Positions 34,787-44,533 of a DNA stretch of 64,000 nt are shown one piece after another. Made by a program: the position numbers and the translations under genes. Below the pieces are notes generated by a model. That model was not told where the DNA came from, made no database searches, and was given only the letters and a program-made list of their open reading frames with translations. The DNA comes from Paenibacillus_AM sp052180255 (GTDB taxonomy: Bacteria; Bacillota; Bacilli; Paenibacillales; NBRC-103111): the NCBI RefSeq assembly GCF_052180255.1, contig NZ_CP197466.1, positions 1,116,001 through 1,180,000 of the forward strand, read 5' to 3'. The number at the start of each line of letters is the position of its first letter. The first letter of the stretch is position 1.

Positions 34787-36076
34787 ATGAAAGCAAGCTG
34801 GGAAAAAATAGAGAAGAACGTTGGCGTTCTTGAAGTTGAAGTTAACGAGGATCGCGTATCCGACGCATTGGACAAGGCATTTAAAAAAGTCGTAGCTAAA
34901 GTAAACGTACCTGGTTTCCGTAAAGGAAAAGTACCTCGTGCAATGTTCGAAAAGAAATTCGGCATCGAGAGCTTATACCAAGACGCTTTAGATATCATTT
35001 TGCCTGAAGCTTATGTACAAGCAGTCGAAGAAGCAGGAATTACACCTGTTGATCGTCCTGAAGTTGACGTTGAGCAATTCGGTAAAGGTCAAACTTTGAA
35101 ATTCAAAGCAAAAGTAACTGTGAAACCAGAAGTTACTTTGGGTGATTACAAAGGTCTTGAAATCGAAGCTGCTGACGTAAACGTAACTGACGAAGAAATT
35201 CAAGAAGAGTTGAATCGTCAACAACAACGTCATGCTGAGCTAGCAGTTGTTGAAGAAGGCGCAGCTGAAAACGGCGACATCACTGTAATCGACTTTGAAG
35301 GTTTCGTTAACAACGAAGCATTCGAAGGCGGCAAAGCTGAGAAGTATTCCCTAGAACTTGGTTCAGGTTCCTTCATTCCAGGCTTTGAAGATCAAGTGGT
35401 TGGTATGGCGATTGGTGAGACGAAAGACGTTAACGTAACGTTCCCTGAAGAATACCAAGCAGAAGAACTTAAAGGTAAAGAGGCTGTGTTCAAAGTAACA
35501 CTTCACGAGTTGAAGCGTAAAAACTTGCCAGCACTTGACGATGAGTTCGCAAAAGATGTAAGTGAATTTGATACTCTTGATGAGTACAAAGCTGACATCA
35601 AGACTCGTCTTGAAGAAAAGAAAGCAAAAGATGCAGAAGTGAAGAAAGAAGTAGACGTAGTAGCTAAGGCATCTGCGAATGCAGAAGTTGAAATTCCAGC
35701 TGCAATGATCGAAACTGAGCTTGTGCAAATGCTTAAAGAATTCGAAAGACGTCTAAGCTCACAAGGCTTGAACTTAGATCTTTACTACCAATTCTCCGGT
35801 CAAAACGAAGCTGCTTTGAAAGAGCAAATGAATGACGACGCATTAACTCGTGTTCGTAACAATTTGGTTCTTGAAGCAATCGGAGCTGCAGAAAAAATTG
35901 AAGCATCTGATGCTGATGTTGATGCAGAAATCACGAAAGTGGCTGAGCAGTTCAAGAAATCTGCTGATGAAGTTCGTGAAATCTTCGAAGCTAACGGTTC
36001 TTTGGAAGGTATGAAAGAAGATTTAGCGCTTCGCAAAACGGTTGAGTTCTTAGTAAGCAACATCAAGAATGCTTAA
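34787..36076 (+). CDS. tig: Trigger factor, ribosome-associated chaperone and prolyl isomerase
   Basis: ATG 34787 follows GGAGGGG. The 429 residues show the three-domain layout: ribosome-binding domain with the signature GFRKGKVPRAMFEKKFG (the FRK loop that docks to L23), an FKBP-type isomerase domain (about 150-245, with FEGFVNNEAFEGGKA and LGSGSFIPGFEDQVVGM) and a helical C-terminal chaperone domain. It binds nascent chains at the ribosome exit and helps early folding. It has its own promoter and terminator and starts the tig-clpP-clpX block. In B. subtilis tig is next to clpX, with clpP elsewhere; here clpP is inserted between them, as in E. coli. Confidence 0.97.
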   Translation: MKASWEKIEKNVGVLEVEVNEDRVSDALDKAFKKVVAKVNVPGFRKGKVPRAMFEKKFGIESLYQDALDIILPEAYVQAVEEAGITPVDRPEVDVEQFGKGQTLKFKAKVTVKPEVTLGDYKGLEIEAADVNVTDEEIQEELNRQQQRHAELAVVEEGAAENGDITVIDFEGFVNNEAFEGGKAEKYSLELGSGSFIPGFEDQVVGMAIGETKDVNVTFPEEYQAEELKGKEAVFKVTLHELKRKNLPALDDEFAKDVSEFDTLDEYKADIKTRLEEKKAKDAEVKKEVDVVAKASANAEVEIPAAMIETELVQMLKEFERRLSSQGLNLDLYYQFSGQNEAALKEQMNDDALTRVRNNLVLEAIGAAEKIEASDADVDAEITKVAEQFKKSADEVREIFEANGSLEGMKEDLALRKTVEFLVSNIKNA

Positions 36077-36086
36077 ATAGGTATAC

Positions 36087-36122
36087 AAGGCACGTAGTTT
36101 TATGAAGCGTGCCTTTGTTTTA
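36087..36122 (+). terminator. Rho-independent terminator after tig
   Basis: AAGGCACG (36087-36094) pairs with CGTGCCTT (36108-36115), followed by TG and TTTT. Confidence 0.7.
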
Positions 36123-36185
36123 CCCAAAAAAGCACCCACAGAAGAAGAAAAGCGGACGCATGTTCGTTTTAGGGCGAATATGACT

Positions 36186-36213
36186 TTGATTCGCAAACGT
36201 GTTAAAATATACT
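36186..36213 (+). promoter_or_regulatory. Sigma-A type promoter of clpP
   Basis: TTGATT (36186-36191), a 16-base spacer and TATACT (36208-36213). I looked for the CtsR heptad repeat that often controls clp genes in this group and did not find a convincing copy around the promoter. Confidence 0.55.
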
Positions 36214-36261
36214 TGCATGTTGTTTCAAAATTAAAAATTTGCATTCTGAGGAGTTGATACC

Positions 36262-36852
36262 ATGAATCTTATTCCAATGGTTGTTGAGCAAGAAGCGCGT
36301 GGAGAAAGGTCGTATGACATTTATTCACGTCTGCTGAAAGACCGAATTGTTTTCATCGGAAGTGCTATTGATGATGATGTAGCTAACCTGGTCATCGCCC
36401 AGCTTCTCTTTTTGCAAGCACAGGATTCAGAGAAAGATATTCACTTATATATCAACTCTCCGGGTGGTTCTGTTACAGCAGGACTCGGCATATACGATAC
36501 AATGCAGTTCATCAAACCCGATGTATCCACGATTTGCGTAGGAATGGCAGCAAGTATGGGCTCAATTCTGCTTACGGCTGGAGCAAAAGGCAAGCGTTTT
36601 GCACTTCCGAACTCGGAAGTAATGATTCACCAACCGCTAGGCGGTGTTCGCGGTCAGGCGACAGATATCAAAATCCATGCGGATTGGATTTTGCATACGA
36701 AGAAGAAGCTGAATGAAATTTATGTTCACCATACTGGTCAACCGTACGATAAAATCGAACGTGATACGGATCGAGATAATTTTATGAGCGCTGAAGAAGC
36801 AAAAGCTTATGGTTTAATCGATGAAGTTATCACTCGAAACGACCTGATATAA
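36262..36852 (+). CDS. clpP: ATP-dependent Clp protease proteolytic subunit
   Basis: The ATG follows GAGGAG. The 196-residue protein contains the complete serine protease triad in its usual positions: Ser98 in GMAASMGS, His123 in MIHQPLGG and an Asp at about 172 in the ERDTDRDNF segment. ClpP forms a double heptameric barrel that degrades proteins unfolded by ClpX and related ATPases. clpX follows after 14 bases with its own strong ribosome binding site, so the two are made together. Confidence 0.97.
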   Translation: MNLIPMVVEQEARGERSYDIYSRLLKDRIVFIGSAIDDDVANLVIAQLLFLQAQDSEKDIHLYINSPGGSVTAGLGIYDTMQFIKPDVSTICVGMAASMGSILLTAGAKGKRFALPNSEVMIHQPLGGVRGQATDIKIHADWILHTKKKLNEIYVHHTGQPYDKIERDTDRDNFMSAEEAKAYGLIDEVITRNDLI

Positions 36853-36866
36853 AAAGGAGTGATAGA

Positions 36867-38132
36867 ATGTTTAAGTTTAACGATGAAAAAGGGCAGCTCA
36901 AATGCTCATTTTGCGGTAAATCACAAGAACAAGTGCGTAAACTTGTAGCGGGTCCAGGCGTCTACATATGCGACGAGTGTATTGAATTGTGCACAGAAAT
37001 TGTAGAAGAAGAACTCGGACACGAAGAAGAACTTGATCTGAAGGATATTCCGAAACCAAAAGAGATTTGTGATATTCTTGGTCAGTATGTGATTGGTCAA
37101 GACCAAGCGAAGAAATCGCTTTCGGTTGCTGTTTATAATCATTATAAACGGATCAATTCCCACCAGAACAAATCCGAGGAAGTGGAATTGCAGAAGAGTA
37201 ATATCTTGCTCGTAGGTCCTACGGGTAGTGGTAAAACGCTTCTTGCACAAACCCTTGCGAAGATTCTCAATGTACCTTTTGCAATTGCAGATGCGACTTC
37301 CTTAACAGAAGCGGGTTATGTAGGGGAAGATGTCGAGAACATCTTGCTTAAATTAATCCAAGCTGCGGATTATGATGTGGAAAAGGCTGAGCGCGGCATC
37401 ATTTATATCGATGAGATCGATAAAGTGGCTCGCAAATCAGAGAACCCTTCTATTACACGTGATGTGTCTGGTGAAGGGGTTCAACAAGCCCTGCTTAAAA
37501 TCCTTGAAGGTACAGTAGCTTCTGTGCCACCACAAGGTGGACGTAAGCATCCACATCAAGAATTTATCCAAATCGATACAACGAACATTTTGTTTATTTG
37601 CGGTGGAGCATTTGATGGTCTAGAGCAAATTATTAAACGTCGTATTGGTAAAAAAGTGATTGGTTTCTCGACCGATGGAACAAAAGTCGATTTGAAACCA
37701 GGCGAATACTTGTCGATGGTATTGCCAGAAGATCTATTGAAATTCGGTTTAATTCCGGAGTTCGTAGGTCGTCTGCCTGTGATCTCATCACTTGAGCCGC
37801 TGGATGAAGCTGCACTCGTTCGTATTCTGTCTGAACCGAAGAATGCGCTTGTGAAACAGTATCAAAAGCTGCTTGAGATGGATAATGTGAAGCTTGATTT
37901 CAATCAGGAAGCGCTTGAAGCCATTGCAAAAGAAGCGATTAAGCGTAATACAGGAGCAAGGGGGCTTCGTGCAATCATCGAAAGTATTATGCTTGACGTG
38001 ATGTTCGACGTACCATCTCGTACAGACGTGTCCAACTGCACCGTTACGCAAGATGCTATTCAGAACAAGCTTGCGCCTGTGCTGACGACAAAAGAAGGTA
38101 AGCCTTCGAAAAAGAAAGAAGAAAGTGCATAA
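36867..38132 (+). CDS. clpX: ATP-dependent Clp protease ATP-binding subunit ClpX
   Basis: The ATG follows AAAGGAGTGAT. The 421 residues open with the four-Cys zinc-binding domain (CSFCGK and CDECIELC), then an AAA+ module with Walker A GPTGSGKT, Walker B IIYIDEIDK, the pore loop GYVGEDVE, the ClpP-docking IGF loop (KKVIGFSTDG) and sensor 2 GARGLRAI. ClpX unfolds tagged substrates and feeds them to ClpP. It is the second gene of the clpP-clpX unit. The stop is followed by about 140 bases without a clear terminator before ispG. Confidence 0.97.
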   Translation: MFKFNDEKGQLKCSFCGKSQEQVRKLVAGPGVYICDECIELCTEIVEEELGHEEELDLKDIPKPKEICDILGQYVIGQDQAKKSLSVAVYNHYKRINSHQNKSEEVELQKSNILLVGPTGSGKTLLAQTLAKILNVPFAIADATSLTEAGYVGEDVENILLKLIQAADYDVEKAERGIIYIDEIDKVARKSENPSITRDVSGEGVQQALLKILEGTVASVPPQGGRKHPHQEFIQIDTTNILFICGGAFDGLEQIIKRRIGKKVIGFSTDGTKVDLKPGEYLSMVLPEDLLKFGLIPEFVGRLPVISSLEPLDEAALVRILSEPKNALVKQYQKLLEMDNVKLDFNQEALEAIAKEAIKRNTGARGLRAIIESIMLDVMFDVPSRTDVSNCTVTQDAIQNKLAPVLTTKEGKPSKKKEESA

Positions 38133-38274
38133 ACGTAAAGTTGATGTGCTGACAATAAATTAACACAAACAGCCTCCAATCTGGATTGCGGCCCCTAATC
38201 AATCGATGATCATTGATCTTGCTTGGGCCGTGCCGGAGAGGAGGATGTTTGGCGTATGGGAGAGAGCAGCGCTT

Positions 38275-39372
38275 ATGTTCCATAGAAAAGATACCCGTCC
38301 CGTCCGTGTGGGGAATTTAACGATCGGCGGAAGCAACGAAGTTATTATGCAAAGTATGTGTACGACGAAGACAGCAGATGTTAAAGCCACGGTGGCTGAA
38401 ATTCATCGTTTGGAAGAAGCGGGTTGTCAAATCGTCCGCGTGACAGTTAACAATAAGGAAGCAGCAGAAGCGATCAAAGAAATTAAGAAGCAAATTTCGA
38501 TTCCTCTTGTTGCAGATATACACTTTGACTATCGATTAGCCCTTTCTGCGATTGAGAATGGGATTGATAAAGTACGTATTAATCCAGGTAATATTGGTCG
38601 CCGTGAGAAAGTTGAAGCGGTAGTTAAAGCATGTAAAGAACGCGGCATTCCGATTCGTATCGGTGTGAATGCGGGCTCACTTGAGAGTCATTTGTTGGAC
38701 AAGTATGGGTATCCGACTGCTGATGCGATGGTGGAGAGTGCATTGTATCACATTGGGATTTTGGAAGAGCTTGATTTCCACGATATTATCGTGTCACTCA
38801 AAGCTTCGGATGTTCCCATGGCGATTGAAGCATACTCCAAAGCAGCGCAAGCATTTAATTATCCCCTGCACTTAGGGATTACGGAAGCAGGAACGTTGTT
38901 TACGGGCGCAGTAAAAAGTGCGGCAGGAATCGGAACTTTGCTGAACATGGGTCTTGGTTCGACTCTTCGTATTTCCTTAAGTGCCGATCCTGTGGAAGAG
39001 ATTAAAGTAGCACGTGAATTGCTCAAAACGTTCGGTTTGATTACGAACGCAGCAACGCTTGTATCTTGCCCAACTTGTGGTCGACTGGATATTGATCTGT
39101 TCTCGATTGCCAATGAGGTAGAAGAGTACATTTCCAAGATCAAAGTGCCGATTAAAGTATCGGTTCTTGGCTGTGCGGTAAACGGCCCCGGAGAAGCACG
39201 TGAAGCGGATATTGGTATCGCAGGTGCTCGCGGCGAAGGGATGCTGTTCAGATACGGAGAAATGATCCGCAAGGTACCTGAGGCTGAACTTTTGCAAGAG
39301 CTGAAAAAAGAAATTGATATCATCGTGAAAGTTTACGAAGAGACGGGTCAAATTCCAGGTCGTAAACACTAA
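38275..39372 (+). CDS. ispG: 4-hydroxy-3-methylbut-2-enyl-diphosphate synthase (flavodoxin)
   Basis: I place the start at ATG 38275, 8 bases after GGGAGAGAG, because MFHRKDTRPVRVGNLTIGG lines up with the usual N-terminus; an ATG at 38245 with GGAGAGGAGG before it would add 10 residues. The 365-residue protein has the TIM-barrel landmarks (VRVTVNNKEAAEAI, ADIHFDYRLAL, KVRINPGNIG) and the C-terminal iron-sulfur part with SCPTCGR and LGCAVNGPGEA, giving the three Cys of the [4Fe-4S] cluster. It performs the penultimate step of the non-mevalonate isoprenoid pathway. In B. subtilis it is not located in this cluster. Confidence 0.95.
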   Translation: MFHRKDTRPVRVGNLTIGGSNEVIMQSMCTTKTADVKATVAEIHRLEEAGCQIVRVTVNNKEAAEAIKEIKKQISIPLVADIHFDYRLALSAIENGIDKVRINPGNIGRREKVEAVVKACKERGIPIRIGVNAGSLESHLLDKYGYPTADAMVESALYHIGILEELDFHDIIVSLKASDVPMAIEAYSKAAQAFNYPLHLGITEAGTLFTGAVKSAAGIGTLLNMGLGSTLRISLSADPVEEIKVARELLKTFGLITNAATLVSCPTCGRLDIDLFSIANEVEEYISKIKVPIKVSVLGCAVNGPGEAREADIGIAGARGEGMLFRYGEMIRKVPEAELLQELKKEIDIIVKVYEETGQIPGRKH

Positions 39373-39382
39373 GCGGAAAAAT

Positions 39383-39421
39383 AAAGCCGACGTGAGCCTA
39401 ATTAGCTTCGTCGGCTTTTTG
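39383..39421. terminator. Bidirectional terminator overlapping the end of the amidase gene
   Basis: AAAGCCGACG (39383-39392) pairs with CGTCGGCTTT (39409-39418). It follows ispG directly and includes the last codons of the convergent amidase gene. Confidence 0.8.
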
Positions 39422-40138
39422 GTATGTTTCAAGCATTGCTAAAAATTCCATTATTCCTTCTGCTATTGACTTGGTGATGGCATCCTGCCCTTTTGTCGTC
39501 GTAAGTCGGTTACGATCCTCCGGATTGGAGATATATCCCATCTCCACAATGACCGTGGGACATGTTGTATGATTGAGTAGATAAAACGGTTTGCCGTGTA
39601 TGGTAAGCTTTCTTGTTTGGAACAAGCGATTCATTGAGTTTTGGATCATTTCAGCTAAATAAACACTTAGTTCCGTATTCTGGTGCATCACGAGTGGCCC
39701 ATGATGGAAAGGGCGTTTGGACCAGTTTACATGCAAAGATACCATCAACTTGGGATGCAAGTCATTAGCGAGCTGCTTTCGCTGTGCGAGATCACGTTTA
39801 TGACGAGAGGGGTTTTTTAACCATTGATTATGATCACTTAGCGAGTGGTCTCCCGTTCGATCTACAATGACAGCAAGTCCTCGCTTGGACAACTCGCGGA
39901 ACAACTTATTGGCGATAATCAAGTTAATGTCTTTTTCATATAAAGTACCGAAAGTGGTTCCGCCATCTATGCCGCCATGTCCCACATCAATAATGACATC
40001 TGTATCCGAAGATAGGGGGACCGCAAGTGCAGGTTGAAGTGGAATGATGGCTATTGAAAGTATAAGAAGCACACTAATAACCCGTGCGAAAGCCAAATTT
40101 AAAGTAAATTTCAAATGAGTTTCCGTCCTCCCGGTCAT
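39398..40138 (-). CDS. cwlD: N-acetylmuramoyl-L-alanine amidase, CwlD-like
   Basis: The start is uncertain. ATG 40138 is given; a TTG at 40117, 12 bases after GGGAGG, would yield 239 residues, close to the 237 of B. subtilis CwlD, and a GTG lies at 40183. A membrane-anchor or signal helix follows (VISVLLILSIAIIPLQPALA), then an amidase_3 domain with DVGHGGIDGG (zinc His), a Glu in KDINLIIA, SLHVNWS (second His) and the catalytic Glu in VIVEMGYISN. CwlD removes peptide side chains from muramic acid as the first step to muramic-delta-lactam in spore cortex. The family is clear; CwlD is inferred from size, single domain and the adjacent forespore-type lonB. Confidence 0.75.
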   Translation of the reverse strand: MTGRTETHLKFTLNLAFARVISVLLILSIAIIPLQPALAVPLSSDTDVIIDVGHGGIDGGTTFGTLYEKDINLIIANKLFRELSKRGLAVIVDRTGDHSLSDHNQWLKNPSRHKRDLAQRKQLANDLHPKLMVSLHVNWSKRPFHHGPLVMHQNTELSVYLAEMIQNSMNRLFQTRKLTIHGKPFYLLNHTTCPTVIVEMGYISNPEDRNRLTTTKGQDAITKSIAEGIMEFLAMLETYQKADEAN

Positions 40139-40252
40139 AAATTTGCAAATGGAAGTGTCATTCGCATTCCCCTTTATCCTCACACATTTCAGTCATTTAC
40201 ATTCATTTGTGAAGCAAGAACATTTTTGTTGATTATTCGTTAGTTTCCAGGG

Positions 40253-40280
40253 TAATACTACCGAGTATTAGATTTTTTTT
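40253..40280 (+). promoter_or_regulatory. Palindrome with T run upstream of lonB
   Basis: TAATACT (40253-40259), a four-base spacer, AGTATTA (40264-40270): perfect dyad symmetry, followed by G and A and eight T. It lies about 30 bases before the lonB start. It could be an operator or a weak attenuator-like hairpin. No sigma-A promoter is evident next to it. Confidence 0.4.
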
Positions 40281-40303
40281 CAAAAAGCCTTGGGAGGTAA
40301 GTT

Positions 40304-42025
40304 ATGAACGGATTAAGTGTAATTGTGATGCTGGTACAATTCTTTTTTGCGATCATCATTGGACTTTATTTTTGGAACATGCTGCGCAATCAACAGACGA
40401 ATCGAACAGCAGTTGATAGAGAATCGAAGAAAGAGATGGATAAGCTTCGCAAGATGCGCTCCATTACATTGTCCAAGCCTTTAGCAGAGAAGACGAGACC
40501 ACAAACCATGAATGACATTGTTGGGCAAAAGGAAGGCCTTCGTGCGCTTAAAGCCGCGCTTTGTGGGGCAAATCCACAACATGTCATTATTTATGGGCCG
40601 CCAGGGGTTGGTAAAACAGCCGCAGCAAGGGTTGTTTTAGAAGAAGCCAAGAAAAACAGCTTATCTCCATTTGGGGCAGAAGCGAAGTTTACTGAAATTG
40701 ATGCGACTACCGCTAGATTTGATGAACGTGGAATCGCGGACCCATTAATTGGTTCTGTGCACGATCCGATTTATCAAGGTGCAGGTGCAATGGGCGCTGC
40801 CGGAATCCCGCAGCCGAAGCCAGGTGCAGTGACGAAAGCGCATGGCGGTATCTTGTTTATTGACGAAATAGGCGAATTACATTCAATCCAGATGAATAAG
40901 TTATTAAAAGTATTGGAAGACCGCAAAGTATATTTGGAAAGTGCTTATTACAATTCGGAGGACGCTAACATTCCGAATTACATACATGATATTTTCCAAA
41001 ATGGATTACCCGCTGATTTTCGTTTAGTGGGTGCAACAACGCGGATGTCCACGGAAATTCCACCTGCGATTCGATCACGGTGCATGGAGATCTTTTTTCG
41101 CCCATTGCTTCCAGAGGAGATTGGTGAAATTGCTGAAAATGCGCTTCGTAAAATTGGGTTGCCTGAGAACCAAGCTGCAATTAATGTAATTAAAAAATAC
41201 GCAACCAATGGCCGTGAAGCCGTCAATATCGTACAACTTGCAGCTGGTATTGCTTTGACGGAAGGCCAAGCAAGCATCTCAGCTGCTGATGTGGAATGGG
41301 TTGTAAATTCCTCGCAAATTCCACCAAGACCAGAGCGGAAAGTACCTTTAACGCCACAAGTAGGTTTTGTAAATGGTCTTGCTGTGTATGGGCCTAACCA
41401 GGGAACATTGCTTGAAATTGAAGTAACAGCCGTACCCGTTCATAGTAATCAAGTGGGTAAATTTACGATCACAGGTGTTGTAGATGAGGAAGAAATGGGC
41501 GGCGGTTCTAGAACGATTCGTCGTAAAAGTATGGCGAGAGGTTCTGTTGAAAATGTACTAACTGTACTCAAAAGATTCGGCTATGACTCCAGTGGTTATG
41601 ACTTGCATATCAACTTCCCAGGTGGGGTACCGATCGACGGCCCATCCGCAGGAATATCGATGGCTACTGCAATCGTATCTGCGATGCTGCAAATCCCTGT
41701 GGATAACCGCTTAGCGATGACAGGTGAAGTTAGTATTCATGGAAAAGTGAAGCCGATTGGCGGGGTTGTTGCTAAGGTGGAAGCAGCTTTACAGGCAGGT
41801 GTAACAAAAGTGCTTATTCCGAAAGAGAACTGGCAGGAAATGTTCACGGATTTGCCAGGTGCCACCGTCATTGCAGTAGATTCGGTTGAGGATGTACTGA
41901 AAGAAGCTCTCGGAATTGAAAGTTTCGAAATGGCAGGTCATGCGGTTATTTCACAAGAGGAAGATGCTGAACTTCCACTAACGAACCTGATACATTCGGA
42001 TTTTCCACTTCAGTTAGAGTCCTAA
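40304..42025 (+). CDS. lonB: ATP-dependent protease LonB
   Basis: The ATG follows TTGGGAGG. The 573 residues begin with a membrane helix (about 5-25), which is characteristic of LonB and absent from LonA, followed by an AAA+ module with GPPGVGKT and GGILFIDEIGEL, and a C-terminal Lon protease domain with the Ser of PIDGPSAGISMATA and the Lys of the GGVVAKVEAALQAG region. In B. subtilis LonB is made in the forespore under sigma-F and is placed directly before lonA, as here. A role in protein turnover during sporulation is inferred from that. Confidence 0.93.
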   Translation: MNGLSVIVMLVQFFFAIIIGLYFWNMLRNQQTNRTAVDRESKKEMDKLRKMRSITLSKPLAEKTRPQTMNDIVGQKEGLRALKAALCGANPQHVIIYGPPGVGKTAAARVVLEEAKKNSLSPFGAEAKFTEIDATTARFDERGIADPLIGSVHDPIYQGAGAMGAAGIPQPKPGAVTKAHGGILFIDEIGELHSIQMNKLLKVLEDRKVYLESAYYNSEDANIPNYIHDIFQNGLPADFRLVGATTRMSTEIPPAIRSRCMEIFFRPLLPEEIGEIAENALRKIGLPENQAAINVIKKYATNGREAVNIVQLAAGIALTEGQASISAADVEWVVNSSQIPPRPERKVPLTPQVGFVNGLAVYGPNQGTLLEIEVTAVPVHSNQVGKFTITGVVDEEEMGGGSRTIRRKSMARGSVENVLTVLKRFGYDSSGYDLHINFPGGVPIDGPSAGISMATAIVSAMLQIPVDNRLAMTGEVSIHGKVKPIGGVVAKVEAALQAGVTKVLIPKENWQEMFTDLPGATVIAVDSVEDVLKEALGIESFEMAGHAVISQEEDAELPLTNLIHSDFPLQLES

Positions 42026-42108
42026 CTGGAGGATAGATTGGAGTTTTGTGGTACATTTTGATACAATGTTAGCTACAGTCAATGGGAAAAGACAGTGGAG
42101 GTGCGTCA

Positions 42109-44496
42109 ATGATGGGGGCTAACAAAAATAAGGTGAGTCGGTTGCCCTTGTTGCCTTTGCGGGGACTGTTAGTATATCCCAGCATGGTGCTGCATTTGGA
42201 TGTTGGCCGAGAAAAGTCGATTAAAGCATTAGAGAAGGCAATGATTGATGAAGGCATGATTTTGCTATGTTCACAATCAGAGCTCAGTATCGAAGAGCCG
42301 ACTCGCGAAGACATTTATCGAATTGGAACTATTTCCAAGATAAGACAAATGCTCAAACTACCGAATGGAACGATTCGCGTCCTTGTGGAGGGTGTGCTTC
42401 GTGCAGAAATTTTGGAATATGTAGGTAATGAAGAGTACTATGAGGTGTCTGTCAAAGAACTTCCTGAGCAGGAGATCAACGATCCTGAGATGGATGCGCT
42501 CATGCGTACGATTCTTGCCCAATTTGAGCATTACATTAATTTGTCAAAAAAGGTTACACCTGAAACACTTGCTGCGGTTTCTGATATTAATGAACCCGGT
42601 CGTTTGGCGGACGTAATCTGTTCTCATTTATCGCTAAAAATAAAAGATAAGCAGGACATTCTTGAGACGATTGATGTGCGTTTGCGTCTAGAAAAGTTGC
42701 TCGAGATACTCAATAATGAACGCGAAGTGCTGGAGCTTGAGCGGAAAATTAACCAGCGCGTAAAGAAACAAATGGAGAAAACGCAAAAGGAATACTATCT
42801 ACGCGAGCAAATGAAGGCGATTCAGAAGGAGCTTGGAGAGAAAGAAGGCCGAGCGGGTGAAATTGAAGAGCTTCGTGCACAGTTAGCGGAAAAAGAAGTT
42901 CCGGAGAACGTCCAGGAGAAGATCGAGAAAGAAATTGATCGTCTGGAGAAAATGCCAATAACTTCTGCTGAAGGCAGCGTTATTCGTAATTATATTGATT
43001 GGCTCTTATCCATTCCTTGGGGCGATAAAACAGAAGATATTCTGGATATTGTAAAAGCCGAGCAAATACTAAATGAAGAGCACTATGCGCTAGATAAGCC
43101 GAAAGAGCGGGTGCTGGAATACTTAGCCGTTCAGAAATTAGTGAACAAACTAAAAGGACCCATTTTGTGCTTAGTCGGGCCTCCAGGGGTTGGTAAAACA
43201 TCCATAGCCAGATCGATTGCAAAATCAATGGGACGTGAGTTTGTTCGGATGTCGCTTGGTGGTGTGCGGGATGAAGCAGAGATTCGTGGACATAGACGCA
43301 CGTATGTAGGTGCAATGCCGGGACGTGTGATTCAAGGGATGAAGACTGCGGGTGTAAGTAATCCGGTATTCTTACTTGATGAGATCGATAAAATGGCGAT
43401 GGATTTCCGCGGCGACCCAGGTGCTGCCTTACTCGAAGTACTTGATCCAGAACAGAATAATACATTTAGCGATCACTATATCGAATTACCCTTTGATCTT
43501 TCGAATGTCATGTTCATTACTACGGCAAACGTAGTTCATAACATTCCCAGACCCTTATTAGATCGGATGGAAATGCTTCATATTCCGGGCTACACAGAGC
43601 TTGAGAAAGAGCAAATTGCACGCAAGTATTTGCTTCCGAAGCAGATGAAAGATCATGGACTGCAAGAGCATCAGCTTATTGTAGATGATGAGGCATTAGT
43701 TAAAGTCATTCGTGAATATACGCGTGAAGCGGGTGTGCGTAATTTGGAACAGCAGTTAGCGGCATTGTGCCGGAAAGCTGCGAAGCAAATTGTGACCGAT
43801 CCATCGCAAATTGTACATGTACAGACAAGCAACTTGAAAGACTTACTTGGTCCGCTTAAATATAGTTATCGTAAAGCCGATGAGGAGGATCAAGTTGGGA
43901 CTGTAACAGGTCTTGCGTGGACTGAAGTAGGCGGTGTCACGTTAGTCATTGAAGTGACCGTAATGCCAGGTAACGGCAAGCTAACGTTAACTGGACAGCT
44001 GGGCGATGTCATGAAAGAATCTGCGCAAGCTGCATTCTCGTATGCCCGATCACGTGCTGAGCATTTTGGTATCCCAACTGATTTCCATGAGAAAAATGAT
44101 ATCCATATTCACATCCCAGAAGGGGCAATTCCTAAAGATGGACCTTCTGCAGGTATTACAATGGTAACTGCGCTCATTTCTGCGCTCGCTAATATCCCGG
44201 CTTCCAGCAATGTTGCGATGACAGGTGAGATTACACTTCGCGGTAGAGTACTTCCGATAGGTGGTCTTAAGGAGAAGTCGCTCGCTGCGCATCGTGCAGG
44301 ATTTACGAAGATTATTATCCCGAAAGATAATGAGAAGGACCTAGAGGACATTCCTGAGAGTGTACGACAGGAACTCACATTCGTACCGGTTGCACATATG
44401 GATGAAGTATTAGAACATGCACTGACCAAATCGTTTGTGATCCCGAATGAATCGGTGTCTCAGACAGATAACGAATCCTCGCACATCCATCACTAG
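42109..44496 (+). CDS. lonA: ATP-dependent protease LonA
   Basis: ATG 42109 follows GGAGGTG; a second ATG is next to it and the frame is open earlier without a good site. The 795 residues comprise the substrate-binding N-domain (LPLLPLRGLLVYPSMVLHL), a long coiled segment (about 190-270, rich in Glu/Lys), the AAA+ module with GPPGVGKTS and VFLLDEIDK, and the protease domain with catalytic Ser about 680 in KDGPSAGITM and Lys about 722. LonA degrades misfolded and regulatory proteins in the cytoplasm. TTGGAG (42038) and TACAAT (42062) with an 18-base spacer may be its own promoter. engB follows after 37 bases. Confidence 0.96.
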   Translation: MMGANKNKVSRLPLLPLRGLLVYPSMVLHLDVGREKSIKALEKAMIDEGMILLCSQSELSIEEPTREDIYRIGTISKIRQMLKLPNGTIRVLVEGVLRAEILEYVGNEEYYEVSVKELPEQEINDPEMDALMRTILAQFEHYINLSKKVTPETLAAVSDINEPGRLADVICSHLSLKIKDKQDILETIDVRLRLEKLLEILNNEREVLELERKINQRVKKQMEKTQKEYYLREQMKAIQKELGEKEGRAGEIEELRAQLAEKEVPENVQEKIEKEIDRLEKMPITSAEGSVIRNYIDWLLSIPWGDKTEDILDIVKAEQILNEEHYALDKPKERVLEYLAVQKLVNKLKGPILCLVGPPGVGKTSIARSIAKSMGREFVRMSLGGVRDEAEIRGHRRTYVGAMPGRVIQGMKTAGVSNPVFLLDEIDKMAMDFRGDPGAALLEVLDPEQNNTFSDHYIELPFDLSNVMFITTANVVHNIPRPLLDRMEMLHIPGYTELEKEQIARKYLLPKQMKDHGLQEHQLIVDDEALVKVIREYTREAGVRNLEQQLAALCRKAAKQIVTDPSQIVHVQTSNLKDLLGPLKYSYRKADEEDQVGTVTGLAWTEVGGVTLVIEVTVMPGNGKLTLTGQLGDVMKESAQAAFSYARSRAEHFGIPTDFHEKNDIHIHIPEGAIPKDGPSAGITMVTALISALANIPASSNVAMTGEITLRGRVLPIGGLKEKSLAAHRAGFTKIIIPKDNEKDLEDIPESVRQELTFVPVAHMDEVLEHALTKSFVIPNESVSQTDNESSHIHH

Positions 44497-44533
44497 AAGA
44501 GATGAGGAACGTATAAAAGGAAGCGAGTAAACG

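Noticed and set aside
36120..36260. CtsR or CIRCE operator before clpP
   Set aside because: ATGACTTTGATT resembles part of a CtsR heptad but the second heptad at the right spacing is missing, and there is no CIRCE inverted repeat.
42980..43465. 161-residue minus-strand frame inside lonA
   Set aside because: It is antisense to the AAA+ module of LonA and lacks start signals; a shadow of strong coding sequence.
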